A stretch of 64,000 bases of DNA. It comes from Bin5 sp965221145. Its GTDB lineage: Bacteria > Chloroflexota > Anaerolineae > Caldilineales > Caldilineaceae. The notes below the pieces were generated by a model that was not told where the DNA came from, made no database searches, and saw only the letters and a program-made list of their open reading frames with translations. Shown piece after piece: positions 24,218 to 33,720 of the stretch. The stretch spans positions 5,518,001 through 5,582,000 of the forward strand of contig OZ244877.1 in NCBI GenBank assembly GCA_965221145.1. The letters run 5' to 3'. How positions within the stretch are numbered: position 1 is the stretch's first letter; every line of letters starts with the position of its first letter. A program made the position numbers and the translations under genes.

Positions 24218-26611
24218 ATGAAGCGAATCGACGAACTGGCGCAGGAAGTCGAAATGCTGCGCGACCGCCTCTCCCGCCTCAGCCAAGCCAGCCTGCGCAT
24301 CAACGACAGCCTCGACCTCGAAACCGTCCTGCAGGGCGTCCTCGACAGCGCACGCCTGCTCACCGACGCCCGCTATGGCGTGATTACCACCCTCGACGAA
24401 TCCGGACAGCCCGAGGAGTTTCTCGCCTCCGGAGTCAGTTCCGAAGAGAGCAGACAGCTGTGGAATCTGCCCGAGAGATGGGGGCTCTTCGATTACCTCG
24501 GCAACCTTCAGGAGCCGCTGCGCCTGAAAGACTTCCACACCCACACCCGCGCGCTGGGCCTCCCCGAGTTCCATCCCCCCATGCCCGTAAGCCCCTCCCC
24601 CTCCTTTCTCGCCGCGCCCATCCGCCACCGCGGCGAGAGCGTCGGCTACTTCTTTCTCGCCGAAAAAGAAGGCAAACGGGAGTTCACCCCGGAAGACGAA
24701 GAAACGCTCGTCATGTTCGCCTCCCAGGCCGCGCTCGTCATCGCCAACGTCCGCCGCTACCAGGACGAGCAGATAGCCAGGATCAGCCTGGAAACCCTCA
24801 TAGATACCTCCCCCGTCGGCGTCGCTGTCTTTAATGCCAAGACCGGCGCGCCCATCTCCTTCAACCGCGAGGCGGTCAGAATCATCGAAGCCCTGCGCAT
24901 GCCGAACAGCCTTCCGGAGCAGCTCCTCGATACCCTCACCGTTCGCCGTGCCGACGGGCGCGAGATCTCCCTGCAGGAATTCTCCCTCGCACAGGCGCTC
25001 AGCGCCGGCGAAACCGTACGCGCCGAAGAGATCACCATCCGCGTTCCCGACGGCAGATCCATCACCACCCTCATCAACGCCACACCCATCCGCTCGCAAC
25101 AGGAGAACGGCGTCGACACCTTCGTCGTCACCCTGCAGGACATGACCTCCCTCGAGGAGACCGAGCGCCTACGCGCCGAATTCCTCGCCATGATGAGCCA
25201 CGAACTGCGCATGCCCCTCGCTTCCATCAAAGGCTCGGCCGCTACCGTACTCAGCGCCCCCGCCACCTTCGGCCCCACCGAAATGATCCAGTTCTTCCGC
25301 ATCATCGACCAGCAGGCCGACCACATGAGCGGCCTCATCAACGACCTCCTCGACGTCGGCCGCATCGAAACCGGTACTCTCTCCGTATCCCCCGAACCCG
25401 CTGACGTCGCCGACCTCGTCGACCACGCCAGAAATACCTTCCTCAGCGCAGGCGGCAGGAACAACCTTCACATCGACCTGCAGCCCGACCTGCCCAGGGT
25501 GATGGCAGACAAACGCCGCACCGCCCAGGTCCTCGCCAACCTGCTTTCCAACGCCTCCAGTCACTCGCCCGAACTCTCCGCCATCCGCGTAAGCGCCGCA
25601 CGCGCCGGCGTCCATGTCGCCCTCTCCGTCGCCGACGACGGCATCGGCCTCTCCGCTGACCGCCTGCCCCATCTCTTCCGCAAATTCTCCCCCAACAGGG
25701 ACAGTGGCCGCGCGCCCGGCCCCGGCCTCGGCCTTGCCATCTGCAAAGGCATCATCGAAACCCATGGCGGCCGCATCTGGGCCGAAAGCGACGGACCTGG
25801 ACTGGGCGCTCGCTTCACCTTCACCCTCCCCACCGTCGAAGAGACCGGCTACGCCGCCCCTACCCAACCCGGCCATGCTTCCACGCGCCAGCCCCCCGCA
25901 GCACAGGGCCGCACTCGCATCCTCGTCGTCGATGATGATCCAAAGGCCCTCAGATATGTCCGCGACACTCTCTCGAAGTCAGGCTACGAACCCGTCGTCA
26001 CCGCAGACCCACAGGAAGCGCTGCGCCTCCTTGAAGAAAAAATGCCCAAACTCGTCCTGCTCGACCTCATGCTGCCCGGCAGCAGCGGTATCGATCTGAT
26101 GAAAGACATCCTCACCATCGCCAAACTGCCTGTCATCTTCCTTTCCGCCTACAGCCAGGAAGACGTCGTCGCCAAAGCCTTCGACATGGGAGCCGTCGAT
26201 TACGTTGTCAAGCCTTTCTCGAAAACCGAGCTGGCCGCCAGGATCCGGGCCGCCCTGCGCAAACAGGAGACCGCCCCGCCCTCATCCCGCTATCGCCGCG
26301 GCGACCTCACCGTCGACTACGCCGCACGCACCGTGACCCTGGCCGGCCGCCCCCTCCGCCTGACCGCCATGGAGTTCCGCCTGCTCGCCGAACTCTCCGC
26401 CAACGCCGGCAGAACCTTGACCTACAACCATCTCCTGCAGCGTGTCTGGAACCTGAGCGACAACAGCGACCTCAGACCCCTGCGCACCGCCGTCAAAAGC
26501 CTCCGCCGCAAACTCGGCGACTCCGCCGCCAACCCCCAATACATCTTCACCGAATCGCGTATCGGTTACCGTATGATCAAAGGCGAGGAACCTGAACCGC
26601 CGTCTCCATGA
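24218..26611 (+). CDS. Hybrid sensor kinase with receiver and OmpR-type DNA-binding domain
   Basis: 797-residue one-protein signalling system. Order: short coiled coil (1-30), GAF (~30-190), PAS (~195-310), HisKA with His328 (MMSHELRMPL), HATPase with N/G boxes (NLLSNASSHS, VADDGIGLS, GPGLGLAICKGI), then receiver (~570-680; acidic VVDDD, phospho-acceptor Asp616 in LLDLMLPGSSG, Lys in VVKPFS), and an OmpR/PhoB winged helix (~690-795; FRLLAELSANAGRTLT, SRIGYRM). No membrane segment is visible, so sensing is cytoplasmic. It can autophosphorylate and bind DNA without a separate regulator. Codons are strikingly C-ending. The orphan binding-protein gene downstream is a candidate target. Confidence 0.93.
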   Translation: MKRIDELAQEVEMLRDRLSRLSQASLRINDSLDLETVLQGVLDSARLLTDARYGVITTLDESGQPEEFLASGVSSEESRQLWNLPERWGLFDYLGNLQEPLRLKDFHTHTRALGLPEFHPPMPVSPSPSFLAAPIRHRGESVGYFFLAEKEGKREFTPEDEETLVMFASQAALVIANVRRYQDEQIARISLETLIDTSPVGVAVFNAKTGAPISFNREAVRIIEALRMPNSLPEQLLDTLTVRRADGREISLQEFSLAQALSAGETVRAEEITIRVPDGRSITTLINATPIRSQQENGVDTFVVTLQDMTSLEETERLRAEFLAMMSHELRMPLASIKGSAATVLSAPATFGPTEMIQFFRIIDQQADHMSGLINDLLDVGRIETGTLSVSPEPADVADLVDHARNTFLSAGGRNNLHIDLQPDLPRVMADKRRTAQVLANLLSNASSHSPELSAIRVSAARAGVHVALSVADDGIGLSADRLPHLFRKFSPNRDSGRAPGPGLGLAICKGIIETHGGRIWAESDGPGLGARFTFTLPTVEETGYAAPTQPGHASTRQPPAAQGRTRILVVDDDPKALRYVRDTLSKSGYEPVVTADPQEALRLLEEKMPKLVLLDLMLPGSSGIDLMKDILTIAKLPVIFLSAYSQEDVVAKAFDMGAVDYVVKPFSKTELAARIRAALRKQETAPPSSRYRRGDLTVDYAARTVTLAGRPLRLTAMEFRLLAELSANAGRTLTYNHLLQRVWNLSDNSDLRPLRTAVKSLRRKLGDSAANPQYIFTESRIGYRMIKGEEPEPPSP

Positions 26612-26764
26612 CCCGGGTCGCCTTGCATCTTGCCTCCGCAACCGGGGCGCCATACACCCACCGCCGCGCAGACGATTTACCCTTTCCCGGCAAACATGTC
26701 ATAATGTACCCGCCATAGTTACACGTTCCCAGGTCACGACTGGATGGGGCATCATGTCCCCTTG

Positions 26765-26805
26765 CCCTGTGATGCGTGTAACTATGGCAACTACACTCCA
26801 TTCAG
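26765..26805 (+). repeat. 41-bp repeat C, copy 2
   Basis: Identical to 23901-23941. A partial inverted copy sits 40 bases upstream (26712-26725), so the region could form a stem. Confidence 0.85.
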
Positions 26806-26964
26806 TCGGCAAGGGGGCACCTCCTTTTTCCCGCCGCAAAAGAGAAACCCAGCCCGTAACCGCAATAGCCCAGGCTGCCCGCGCGCCGCCACAACGGCGT
26901 CAAACCCGGTAACGCTTCTCTTTGACGCATACCGCGGAACGGAGGCAGGCCTGATGCCCCGAAC

Positions 26965-27032
26965 CGCATCCCCCCATCGACCTGGATGCACTCCGTTTCT
27001 CATATTTTGTGGCCCAAACATTGGGGCCTGCC
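26965..27032 (+). repeat. Diverged repeat E, copy 2
   Basis: Resembles 23424-23484 (CCGCATCC, CTGGATGCACT, GTGGCCCAAACATTGGGG). It lies immediately upstream of the ribosome site of the binding-protein gene. Confidence 0.5.
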
Positions 27033-27049
27033 AGAAGGAGACACACAAA

Positions 27050-28390
27050 TTGAAAGATAGTCGATGGAACCGACGTCAGCTATTGCGGCTCGCGGCTGCC
27101 GCCCCGGCCGCTACCGCTCTCGCCGCATGTACGCTCCCCGCGCTACCGCTCGAAGAGGCCAGCATGGCCTCTGACACTCCCCCGCCGCTAGAAAGTGTGA
27201 CAATTACCCACTGGCAGCCCTTCTCGACAGAACACCGGGCCGCAGTCGAAACACTAAGAGAACAGTTCGAAGAGCAGAATAACGGCCTGACCATCGACAT
27301 CCAACCGGTATCCTGGAGCGCGTACTGGGACCATCTCTCCGCCCGCTCCGCCGCAGGCGACCCACCCGATACCTACCGCATCCCCATGGGGCTGGCCGAA
27401 AACCACATCGCCGCCGGCCATATCCTCCCCGTCAGCGAACTGATCCTCAGCAACGCGGACATCGAGGAAAACTACCTGCCCTGGACCGTGCAGCGCGCCA
27501 AAAAAGACAACCGCTACTACGGCCTGCCCGTTGATGTCCAGACTCTGGTCGTCTACCGCAACAACACCCTCTACGCAGAGGCCGGTCTCGACCCCGCCGA
27601 CCCCTTCGCAGACCTCGAGGACCTCTTAAGCCAGGCCCAGGCCCTCACCGCGCATGCCAACGGCAACATTTCACAGATCGGCTGCAATACAGGCTACGCC
27701 AGCGCCTGGCTCACCATCCTCTTCCAGCAATACCTCCAACGTGAAGAAAATGGCGCAACCTGGATCGACCCGGCCTCAAATCAGCTGGTCTGGCAAGACT
27801 ACCCCGCCATCTTCGAAACCTTCAACTGGTTCTGCTCGCTCTCGGCCGAGACTGGTGACGACGACTTCCTTTCCTTCCTGAGCCCTGAGGAACAGTTCGT
27901 TCTGGATAAATCCGCCATGCAGATCGGCCATCCGGTCCACCGGCGCATCTTCGAAAATCTCGTTCCCGACGTCGACTACACCATCGTCCCCTTCCCCGCG
28001 CGCGCGCCCGATCACATTCCCTACACCGCCGGCTCCCACTGGCTCTGGGTCGTCAGCCAATCGGCCGCCGCCTACGCTGAAACGGCCTGGAACTGGGTCG
28101 CCTTTGGTACCAATAAGGAGGCGCAGACAATCTGGCGCCAGATGGCCGGCGACCTCCCCAGCCTGAAGGAGCTGACCGCCGATGCGCGCTTCCGGCCCGA
28201 TGACAACGCCGCCGTTTGCATCGACTCCCTCAACCACTCCTCCCCCTGGGAGTGGGTCGGTTGGATCGAGTGGATCACCGAGTTCAGCAACGCCCGCAAC
28301 AAAGTCGTCAACGACGCCGAAGACCCGCACGAAACGTTCGCAGAGATGATCGACAACCTGAACCGGACCATCGCCCAATACACCGTCTGA
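27050..28390 (+). CDS. Extracellular solute-binding protein, family 1 (Tat lipoprotein)
   Basis: Sugar-type binding protein, about 446 residues. A TTG start at 27050 is assigned: AAGGAG lies nine bases upstream, and the protein then begins with a twin-arginine signal (NRRQLLRLAAAAPAATALAAC) whose Cys is the lipid site. The frame is open to 26744, but the extra residues are encoded by repeat DNA. Family features include THWQPFSTEHRAAVETLREQFEEQN and DPADPFADLEDLLSQAQAL. No permease genes are adjacent; the nearest sugar-type permeases are at 44-47 kb. The gene shares C-ending codon use with the upstream sensor and is followed by a strong terminator. Confidence 0.88.
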   Translation: MKDSRWNRRQLLRLAAAAPAATALAACTLPALPLEEASMASDTPPPLESVTITHWQPFSTEHRAAVETLREQFEEQNNGLTIDIQPVSWSAYWDHLSARSAAGDPPDTYRIPMGLAENHIAAGHILPVSELILSNADIEENYLPWTVQRAKKDNRYYGLPVDVQTLVVYRNNTLYAEAGLDPADPFADLEDLLSQAQALTAHANGNISQIGCNTGYASAWLTILFQQYLQREENGATWIDPASNQLVWQDYPAIFETFNWFCSLSAETGDDDFLSFLSPEEQFVLDKSAMQIGHPVHRRIFENLVPDVDYTIVPFPARAPDHIPYTAGSHWLWVVSQSAAAYAETAWNWVAFGTNKEAQTIWRQMAGDLPSLKELTADARFRPDDNAAVCIDSLNHSSPWEWVGWIEWITEFSNARNKVVNDAEDPHETFAEMIDNLNRTIAQYTV

Positions 28391-28412
28391 CCCTGCGCTG
28401 CAGCGCATCTGC

Positions 28413-28454
28413 ACAACAGGCCAGGCCCGCGCACGCGCGGGCCTGGCCTGTTGT
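28413..28454 (+). terminator. Strong hairpin terminator
   Basis: Perfect 19-bp stem (28413-28431 with 28436-28454) and a 4-base loop CACG, starting 22 bases after the binding-protein stop. The stem is GC-rich, and only a short T-run follows. Confidence 0.8.
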
Positions 28455-28728
28455 CCTTAACTAAAGCGGCTACCAAATGAAACCGGGAGCTGCCCCCTAA
28501 CGAGAATGCGGGCGAGACGCCCGCGCTCCTAACGCAGTTGCCGCATTTCTGCACTGTGTATACAAACGTCAAAGAGACCCGGTTACCCCCTGTGCAAGCG
28601 CGTCCCTGCCGGCCTGCCCGCGGGTGTGGGATTCCGGAATTGCGGAGCATTGGGCAGGGGTATCTCCAAGCGCATAGACAAGGAGGAGCGAAGGCGCCCT
28701 GTCCCCCCGCTCCTCCCAAACCCCGCGT
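28455..28728. other. Gap with small REP-like hairpin
   Basis: No gene seen. GCGGGCG-aga-CGCCCGC (28508-28524) is a small palindrome also found at 38616-38632 with a TCT loop, next to hairpin repeat A. Confidence 0.5.
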
Positions 28729-31408
28729 TTAGCGGGGTCCAGTGTCTTCCACTCTGACATAGTACCCACCAACCTGCAGGCCCCCTGACCCAGCACTGCT
28801 ATGGCTAATCACGATATAGTAGGTGCCGGATGCGCTCGGTTTGAAGGTGGCCGCCTTGTAGGCCGGCCTCACCCCTGCGGGATATGAAGTCAGGGGTGTC
28901 GACGTATAGCCGGACGAGACCTCCATATTGTTCATGGTGCCGTCACGTGGTTTCATGATCGAGAGCGTCTTGACCAGGCCGTTGTTCCCCCAGCCGCCGT
29001 AGGCGCGTATGCGGTAGTTCCTCGTACTGTCCAGTTCTATCCGGTACCAGTCCTGGTCGCCAAAGTAGTTGATGAAGGAGTCATACGTCTCTCCAACACG
29101 GAGCGTCGGCCCGCCGGTGTTGTCGGGCACATCCGCCTCATCGACAATGATCGAGTAAAAGCCGATATCGTTTTGTCTCCTGTTTGCAACGCCGACGTAG
29201 TAAGTGCCCCAGGCTCCGTGCGGCACGGAGTAGGTAAAGCTGGTCCTTCCGCCCCCCGTGTCACCTACCTTTGTAGTGCCGTCCGGACCGATGAGCCCTT
29301 TGATCTTGAACAGCGCGCCGCTTCTGGCGCCGCTGCTGAGTAACGTCTCTACTCTAAAGGAGTAGGCCCTGTTCGACCTCAACTGGATTTTGTACCAGTC
29401 CACGTCGTTGTTGGACTGGATCGCGCCGTGCCAGTAACTGAAGACAGAAAAGGGCTTGAGGCCTCGGCCTCCTCCCGACGAGCCTCTACTCCAATAGAGG
29501 TGCCGCGCCGAGGGCGAGGGATTGTTGGGAAGGTCCGTCACTTCGGATACCCTGATCGAGTACGTGACGTCGTCGGCCTCCGAGAAGGCGAATACATAGT
29601 GCTGGCCGGTGCGCCTGGTGACGAAGATATACGTTGCTTCGCCCGGGTCGTTCGGGTAGTTGAGGTAGGCGCCGGTCATGCGGCCCCAGACGCCCCCGAT
29701 GATATGTGCATACTTGAAACGCAATGCAGCGCCGTTCTCGTCAGCAATCTTGGCGACGCCAATGTGCCGATCGTGGCTGTGAGTGGGGAGTTCCATCTCC
29801 GTACCGAGCGTCTCGTAACCGCCAACTGTGTAGACTTGGTGCGCATGGTCCTCGTTGACTGTCGGGTCGTATATCGTGACGCGGTAGGCGCGGTTCGCCT
29901 GCAGATTGACCGTCCACCCGCGGACTTCGTCCCCGTCGTCGAATCGGTCGTGATGCTTCACGCCCACCGACAGCTGCGGTCTCCCATGGGAATCGTAAAA
30001 GGTGGAGGGGCGGGGCACCGGTGTCGACGTTGCCGCCGGCGAGTCCAGGGTCCTGACGTTGATCGTGTTCGACTGCGTATGCACGGTGTCGGTGATGAGC
30101 GCCGCCACCTCATATCTGTACGAGGTTAAGGGCGCCACGCTCCCGTCGGTGTAGCTGGTCGTCGTGCTGTTTGTATCCTGCACCAGGACTGAAAGCTCGC
30201 CGGCGGAACCGACGCCGCGCATGATGCGGTAGCCGTCAAGGCCTGAAAGGTCTGCGGGGGCGTCCCACCTCAACTGGATCCTGTTGTGGCCCGCAACGGC
30301 TCTGAGATTAGTCGTCGCGTCTGCGCTCATTGCCAGGCTGAACTCCGGCGGCGCTTCGGTCGGCACCGGCGTAGGACCTGCAGACACCGGTGCTGCCGCC
30401 CCATACCAATGGTAATGGAAAGTTCTGTGCGTGCCAGGACAGCACGGATTCTCTTCCACGTAGCCGGTGCGCACGCGCGCCTTGTAGAACATGCCCGAGT
30501 CCAGCCCGGTGATCGTGTGGGATGTGTCCAATCCGGCGCGCCACGTGTTACTGGCGTAGGAGTAAGAGCGGCCGTATCTTACCCACTGAACCTCAAAATA
30601 GCGGGGAATTTCGCTGGGCGCTGTCCAACTGACGGTCAGTTGGCCCGCCCCCGGGCTTGTCAGCACAACCGGAGCGATATAGCCCTTGGGCGCCGGTGTC
30701 GGCGATGTCAGAGGGGTTGGTGTCAGTGTAGGCGTCGCTGTGGGCGTGGGCGTGGATTCCGCGCCCTGCTGGGGCGGCGGAACAACCAGTTCGCCTGACA
30801 CCGTATGACTTGTCTCCTTCCAGGGCCCGTTCTGTGGATTGTCCGCATAGCTGCCGTCGTAGTAGCGGGCGCGCACGCGCACCTTGTACTCTGCGCCCTC
30901 GTCCAGACCGGTGATCATAATGGTGGTTGCCGTTTGCGTGATGACGCCCACGCTGCCGTCCAGCGCCGGGTATTCCGCCGCCGCTTTGGCCCAGTTGACC
31001 TGGTAGTCGGTCGGCGCCTGGCTGGGGACAGACCACAGAACGGAGAGTTCGCCGTCAGCCAGGCTTGAGGTCCCCATGCCCAGAATGGTAAAGGGAACAA
31101 GGTCGGGCGTCGGAGTAGGCGTGGCCGTCATTGTGCCCGTAGCTGTCGGCGTGGCTGTAGCCGTTGACGTAGGCGCAATTGTTGGCGTAGCCGTGGCTGT
31201 GAGTGTAGGCGGTGCGGGGACGTCAAATTCAATTGCGTTGGTCCAGGGGCCGGCGGGCCCATTGTAGCGGGCGCGTAAAGTCACTTTGTAACGAACGCCT
31301 GGGGTCAAGTCGGTAATTGTGTAGGTCGGCCCTATTGGATAGGCGTTGCCGTAATCTTCCGTATAGGATGGGAAGCGCTCCTGGTCCGCCTCGATCCAGG
31401 AGATGCGA

Positions 31409-32105
31409 GTGCGCTGGTAAACGAATGAATCTCCTGCCTACAAATAGGCACGGGAGCGGGAAAACCCGTAGGTCAACTGCCCTACCGGAGTCCGAAAGGA
31501 CAAAAGGGAAAACAGCATGGCAGTAAAGGCAGAGGACAGGATAGCCACAATGAACGTCAGTCTGCCAAGACCTGCATCCTATGATTAAAGCTATACTGCT
31601 TGAATCCTAGTCACCAGAAGGCTTAAATCCGGAGTCCTTGGGAAAGTGGATGAAACCCAAGCCCAAAAGAGAGAAAGACCACAGGTTACTTTCTCAGAGG
31701 TTCCAGTATTATCGCATTACTGGAACAACCCGCCGAAAGGGAACGGCCTGCAAAGAGCAGGAGTAAGGTGACAAAAGGGGAGTCTAAGGGATGCTATACA
31801 GAGATTCATTACGGATTCCAGGATTGCCTAAATGCCGAGAGGCACATGGTAACGGAGTCTCCATAGTAGTCTGAGAGAGGGAAAGCCTCTTACATGGCGA
31901 AGGGAGACAGGTATGAAAGACAGAAAGACAGCAAGGTATGCGTAATGCAAATAGCCAAAACTGTTCTTGAAGTCATCCAGAAGATAGAGAAAGACCTGGA
32001 AAAAAACATACTGGAGAGCCGTGTGCGATGAAAGTCGCAAGCACGGTTCGGAGGGGGGTAGTAGGAAAAGTACCGAAAGGGAAACTCGCTTGCTACCTAC
32101 CCTAC
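31409..32105 (+). mobile_element. ORF-less group II intron, copy 1 (697 nt)
   Basis: Starts GTGCG (consensus GUGYG) and ends CCTAC. Domain V is 32016-32049, 34 nt, with the catalytic AGC (GAGCCGTG...), GAAA loop and closing CACGGTTC; domain VI follows (GTAGTAGG...CTACCTACCCTAC) with a candidate branch A. EBS1 TCGCAT (31712-31717), in the loop of a stem with TTCCAGTA/TACTGGAA-like arms, pairs perfectly with IBS1 ATGCGA, the six bases immediately before the intron (31403-31408). No reverse transcriptase is encoded, so mobility would need a protein in trans. It lies on the plus strand, antisense to the FN3 gene. Confidence 0.92.
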
Positions 32106-32504
32106 TAATCGGCGGGCGCATCGGTCGGCGGATTCCAGATGACCACGGCATTGCCGTTGTCATTGATCTGAATGACAACATTGCTGACGGCTCTAGGGTC
32201 GGGCGTCGGAGTAGGCGTGGCCGTCATTGTGCCCGTAGCTGTCGGCGTGGCTGTAGCCGTTGACGTAGGCGCAGCTGTTGGCGTAGCCGTGGCTGTGAGT
32301 GTAGGCGGCGCGGGGACGTCAAATTCAATTGCGTTGGTCCAGGGGCCGGCGGGCCCATTGTAGCGGGCGCGTAAAGTCACTTTGTAACGAACGCCTGGGG
32401 TCAAGTCGGTAATTGTGTAGGTCGGCCCTATTGGATAGGCGTTGCCGTGATCTTCCGTATAGGATGGGAAGCGCTCCTGGTCCGCCTCGATCCAGGAGAT
32501 GCGA
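32106..32504 (-). other. Duplicated FN3 module between the two introns
   Basis: Exonic part of the broken FN3 gene: second half of one FN3 module, a Thr/Pro/Ala linker, and the first half of the next. It repeats 31116-31408 at an offset of 1,096 bases with a few substitutions (for example at 32448 and in the linker). The repeated linker gives Val/Gly-rich plus-strand frames that are not genes. Confidence 0.8.
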
Positions 32505-32708
32505 GTGCGCTGGTAAACGAATGAATCTCCTGCCTACAAATAGGCACGGGAGCGGGAAAACCCGTAGGTCAACTGCCCTACCGGAGTCCGAAAGGACAAA
32601 AGGGAAAACAGCATGGCAGTAAAGGCAGAGGACAGGATAGCCACAATGAACGTCAGTCTGCCAAGACCTGCATCCTATGATTAAAGCTATACTGCTTGAA
32701 TCCTAGTC

Positions 32709-33720
32709 GGGCCTTATGCTAGATAGCGTTTGAAAAAAGTCCCCTGGTGAGATAACTTTGGAGTTCGGCACCAACCAAAGCGACTCACCAGGAGGACCAA
32801 CCGAATGATAGCTCACTTTGACGACTTCTGTCTATGGGCATATGTGCTGGTTGACGACATGTGCCAGGTACTGGAAAGGCATCTGAGACGATCGGGGCCA
32901 GAGCCGGCGTGTAGCGATAGTGAATTGATAGCCATCTGTCTGATCGGCGAATGCCTGGGTTGGGATGTGGAAACAGAGTTACTCAGTCATATGCAGGCAC
33001 ATCGGGATAAGTTTCCTATCTTGCCGGAGCAGAGCCGCTTCAATCGGCGACGACGTAACTTGATGTGGATTATCAATGAGATGCGGCGCATGATGTTGGC
33101 CCAGATGGACCTCTTTTGGGATGAGCAGTGTGTACTCGATAGTCTGCCCATTCCTGTGGTTCAGTTCCATCTGGCGCCGCAATCGCGCGGCGATTGGTCT
33201 GCGCATGGGGCAAATTATGGGAAAGTCTCCTCCAAAAAGATGACGGTCTTCGGTTTCAAGCTACATATGCTGATCACGATAGGTGGCCTCATCCTCGATT
33301 TCGAACTGGCTCCTGCCAGCGTCGGCGACTTGGCTATCGGTCGCGAACTGCTGGAAGAACACTGCAACCGCATCGTCATCGGCGACAAGGCCTACATCAG
33401 TGCAGCGGTCGCGGATGAACTCTGGCAACACAATCGCATCCGCCTGCTCACCAAGCCGCGCAGCAACCAGAAAAAACAGATCTCTGCATCTGCCCGTCGC
33501 CTCTACGACTCGGTCCGCCAAATCATCGAAACGGTTAACAGTCAACTGGGCGCTCAATTCTCGATTGAAACCAACCATGCACACACTTTCCGGGGCTTGT
33601 GTGCCCGCCTCTACACCAAGTTGACTGCTCATACCTTATGCATCTATATCAACCGCCTCTTGGGCGTACATGACTATCTGCAAATTAAGAAACTGGCCTT
33701 TCCTAACTAGCATAAGGCCC
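32709..33720 (+). mobile_element. IS982-like insertion sequence, copy 1 (1,012 bp)
   Basis: Terminal inverted repeats GGGCCTTATGCTAG at both ends (17 of 18 bases match if extended). A 5-bp duplication TAGTC flanks it (32704-32708 and 33721-33725). The uninterrupted target is in intron copy 1. A second full copy is at 56978-57989. Confidence 0.93.
32805..33710 (+). CDS. IS982-like DDE transposase
   Basis: 301 residues, full length. Acidic residues fit a DDE site: Asp in CVLDSLPIPV, Asp in IVIGDKAYIS and Glu in QIIETVNSQL. The N-terminal helical region (FDDFCLWAYVLVDDMCQ) and the C-terminal NHAHTFRGLCARLYTKL segment match IS982-type organisation. AGGAGGACC precedes the ATG. It differs from the copy at 56988-57893 at about ten residues, so the two elements are related but not a very recent duplication. 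Appears intact. Confidence 0.88.
   Translation: MIAHFDDFCLWAYVLVDDMCQVLERHLRRSGPEPACSDSELIAICLIGECLGWDVETELLSHMQAHRDKFPILPEQSRFNRRRRNLMWIINEMRRMMLAQMDLFWDEQCVLDSLPIPVVQFHLAPQSRGDWSAHGANYGKVSSKKMTVFGFKLHMLITIGGLILDFELAPASVGDLAIGRELLEEHCNRIVIGDKAYISAAVADELWQHNRIRLLTKPRSNQKKQISASARRLYDSVRQIIETVNSQLGAQFSIETNHAHTFRGLCARLYTKLTAHTLCIYINRLLGVHDYLQIKKLAFPN

Larger units (their letters stand above)
26612..27049. other. Repeat-bearing gap between sensor and binding protein
   Basis: Contains an inverted pair GCCATAGTTACACG (26712-26725) and CGTGTAACTATGGC (26775-26788), repeat C copy 2 (26765-26805) and repeat E copy 2 (26965-27032). The reading frame of the binding protein is open through here, but the encoded residues look non-coding. 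Confidence 0.5.

Noticed and set aside
24134..25876. Minus-strand Gly/Val/Asp-rich frames opposite the sensor gene
   Set aside because: They result from the C-ending codon bias of the sensor gene; no domains.
26744..27049. N-terminal extension of the binding protein at 27050
   Set aside because: Encoded by repeats C and E; a Tat signal and ribosome site place the start at 27050.
28413..28454. Attachment site or small RNA at the perfect palindrome
   Set aside because: Position just after a stop codon and the short loop fit a terminator best.
31409..32105. Treating the repeated segments as plain duplicated DNA or a gene
   Set aside because: Domain V, GTGCG end and exact EBS1-IBS1 pairing identify a group II intron; the short frames inside are not conserved coding sequence.
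31076..32363. Val/Gly-rich plus-strand frames (VGVGVAV-type) occurring twice
   Set aside because: They are the antisense reading of the Thr/Pro/Ala linker of the FN3 gene; the repetition comes from the duplicated linker.
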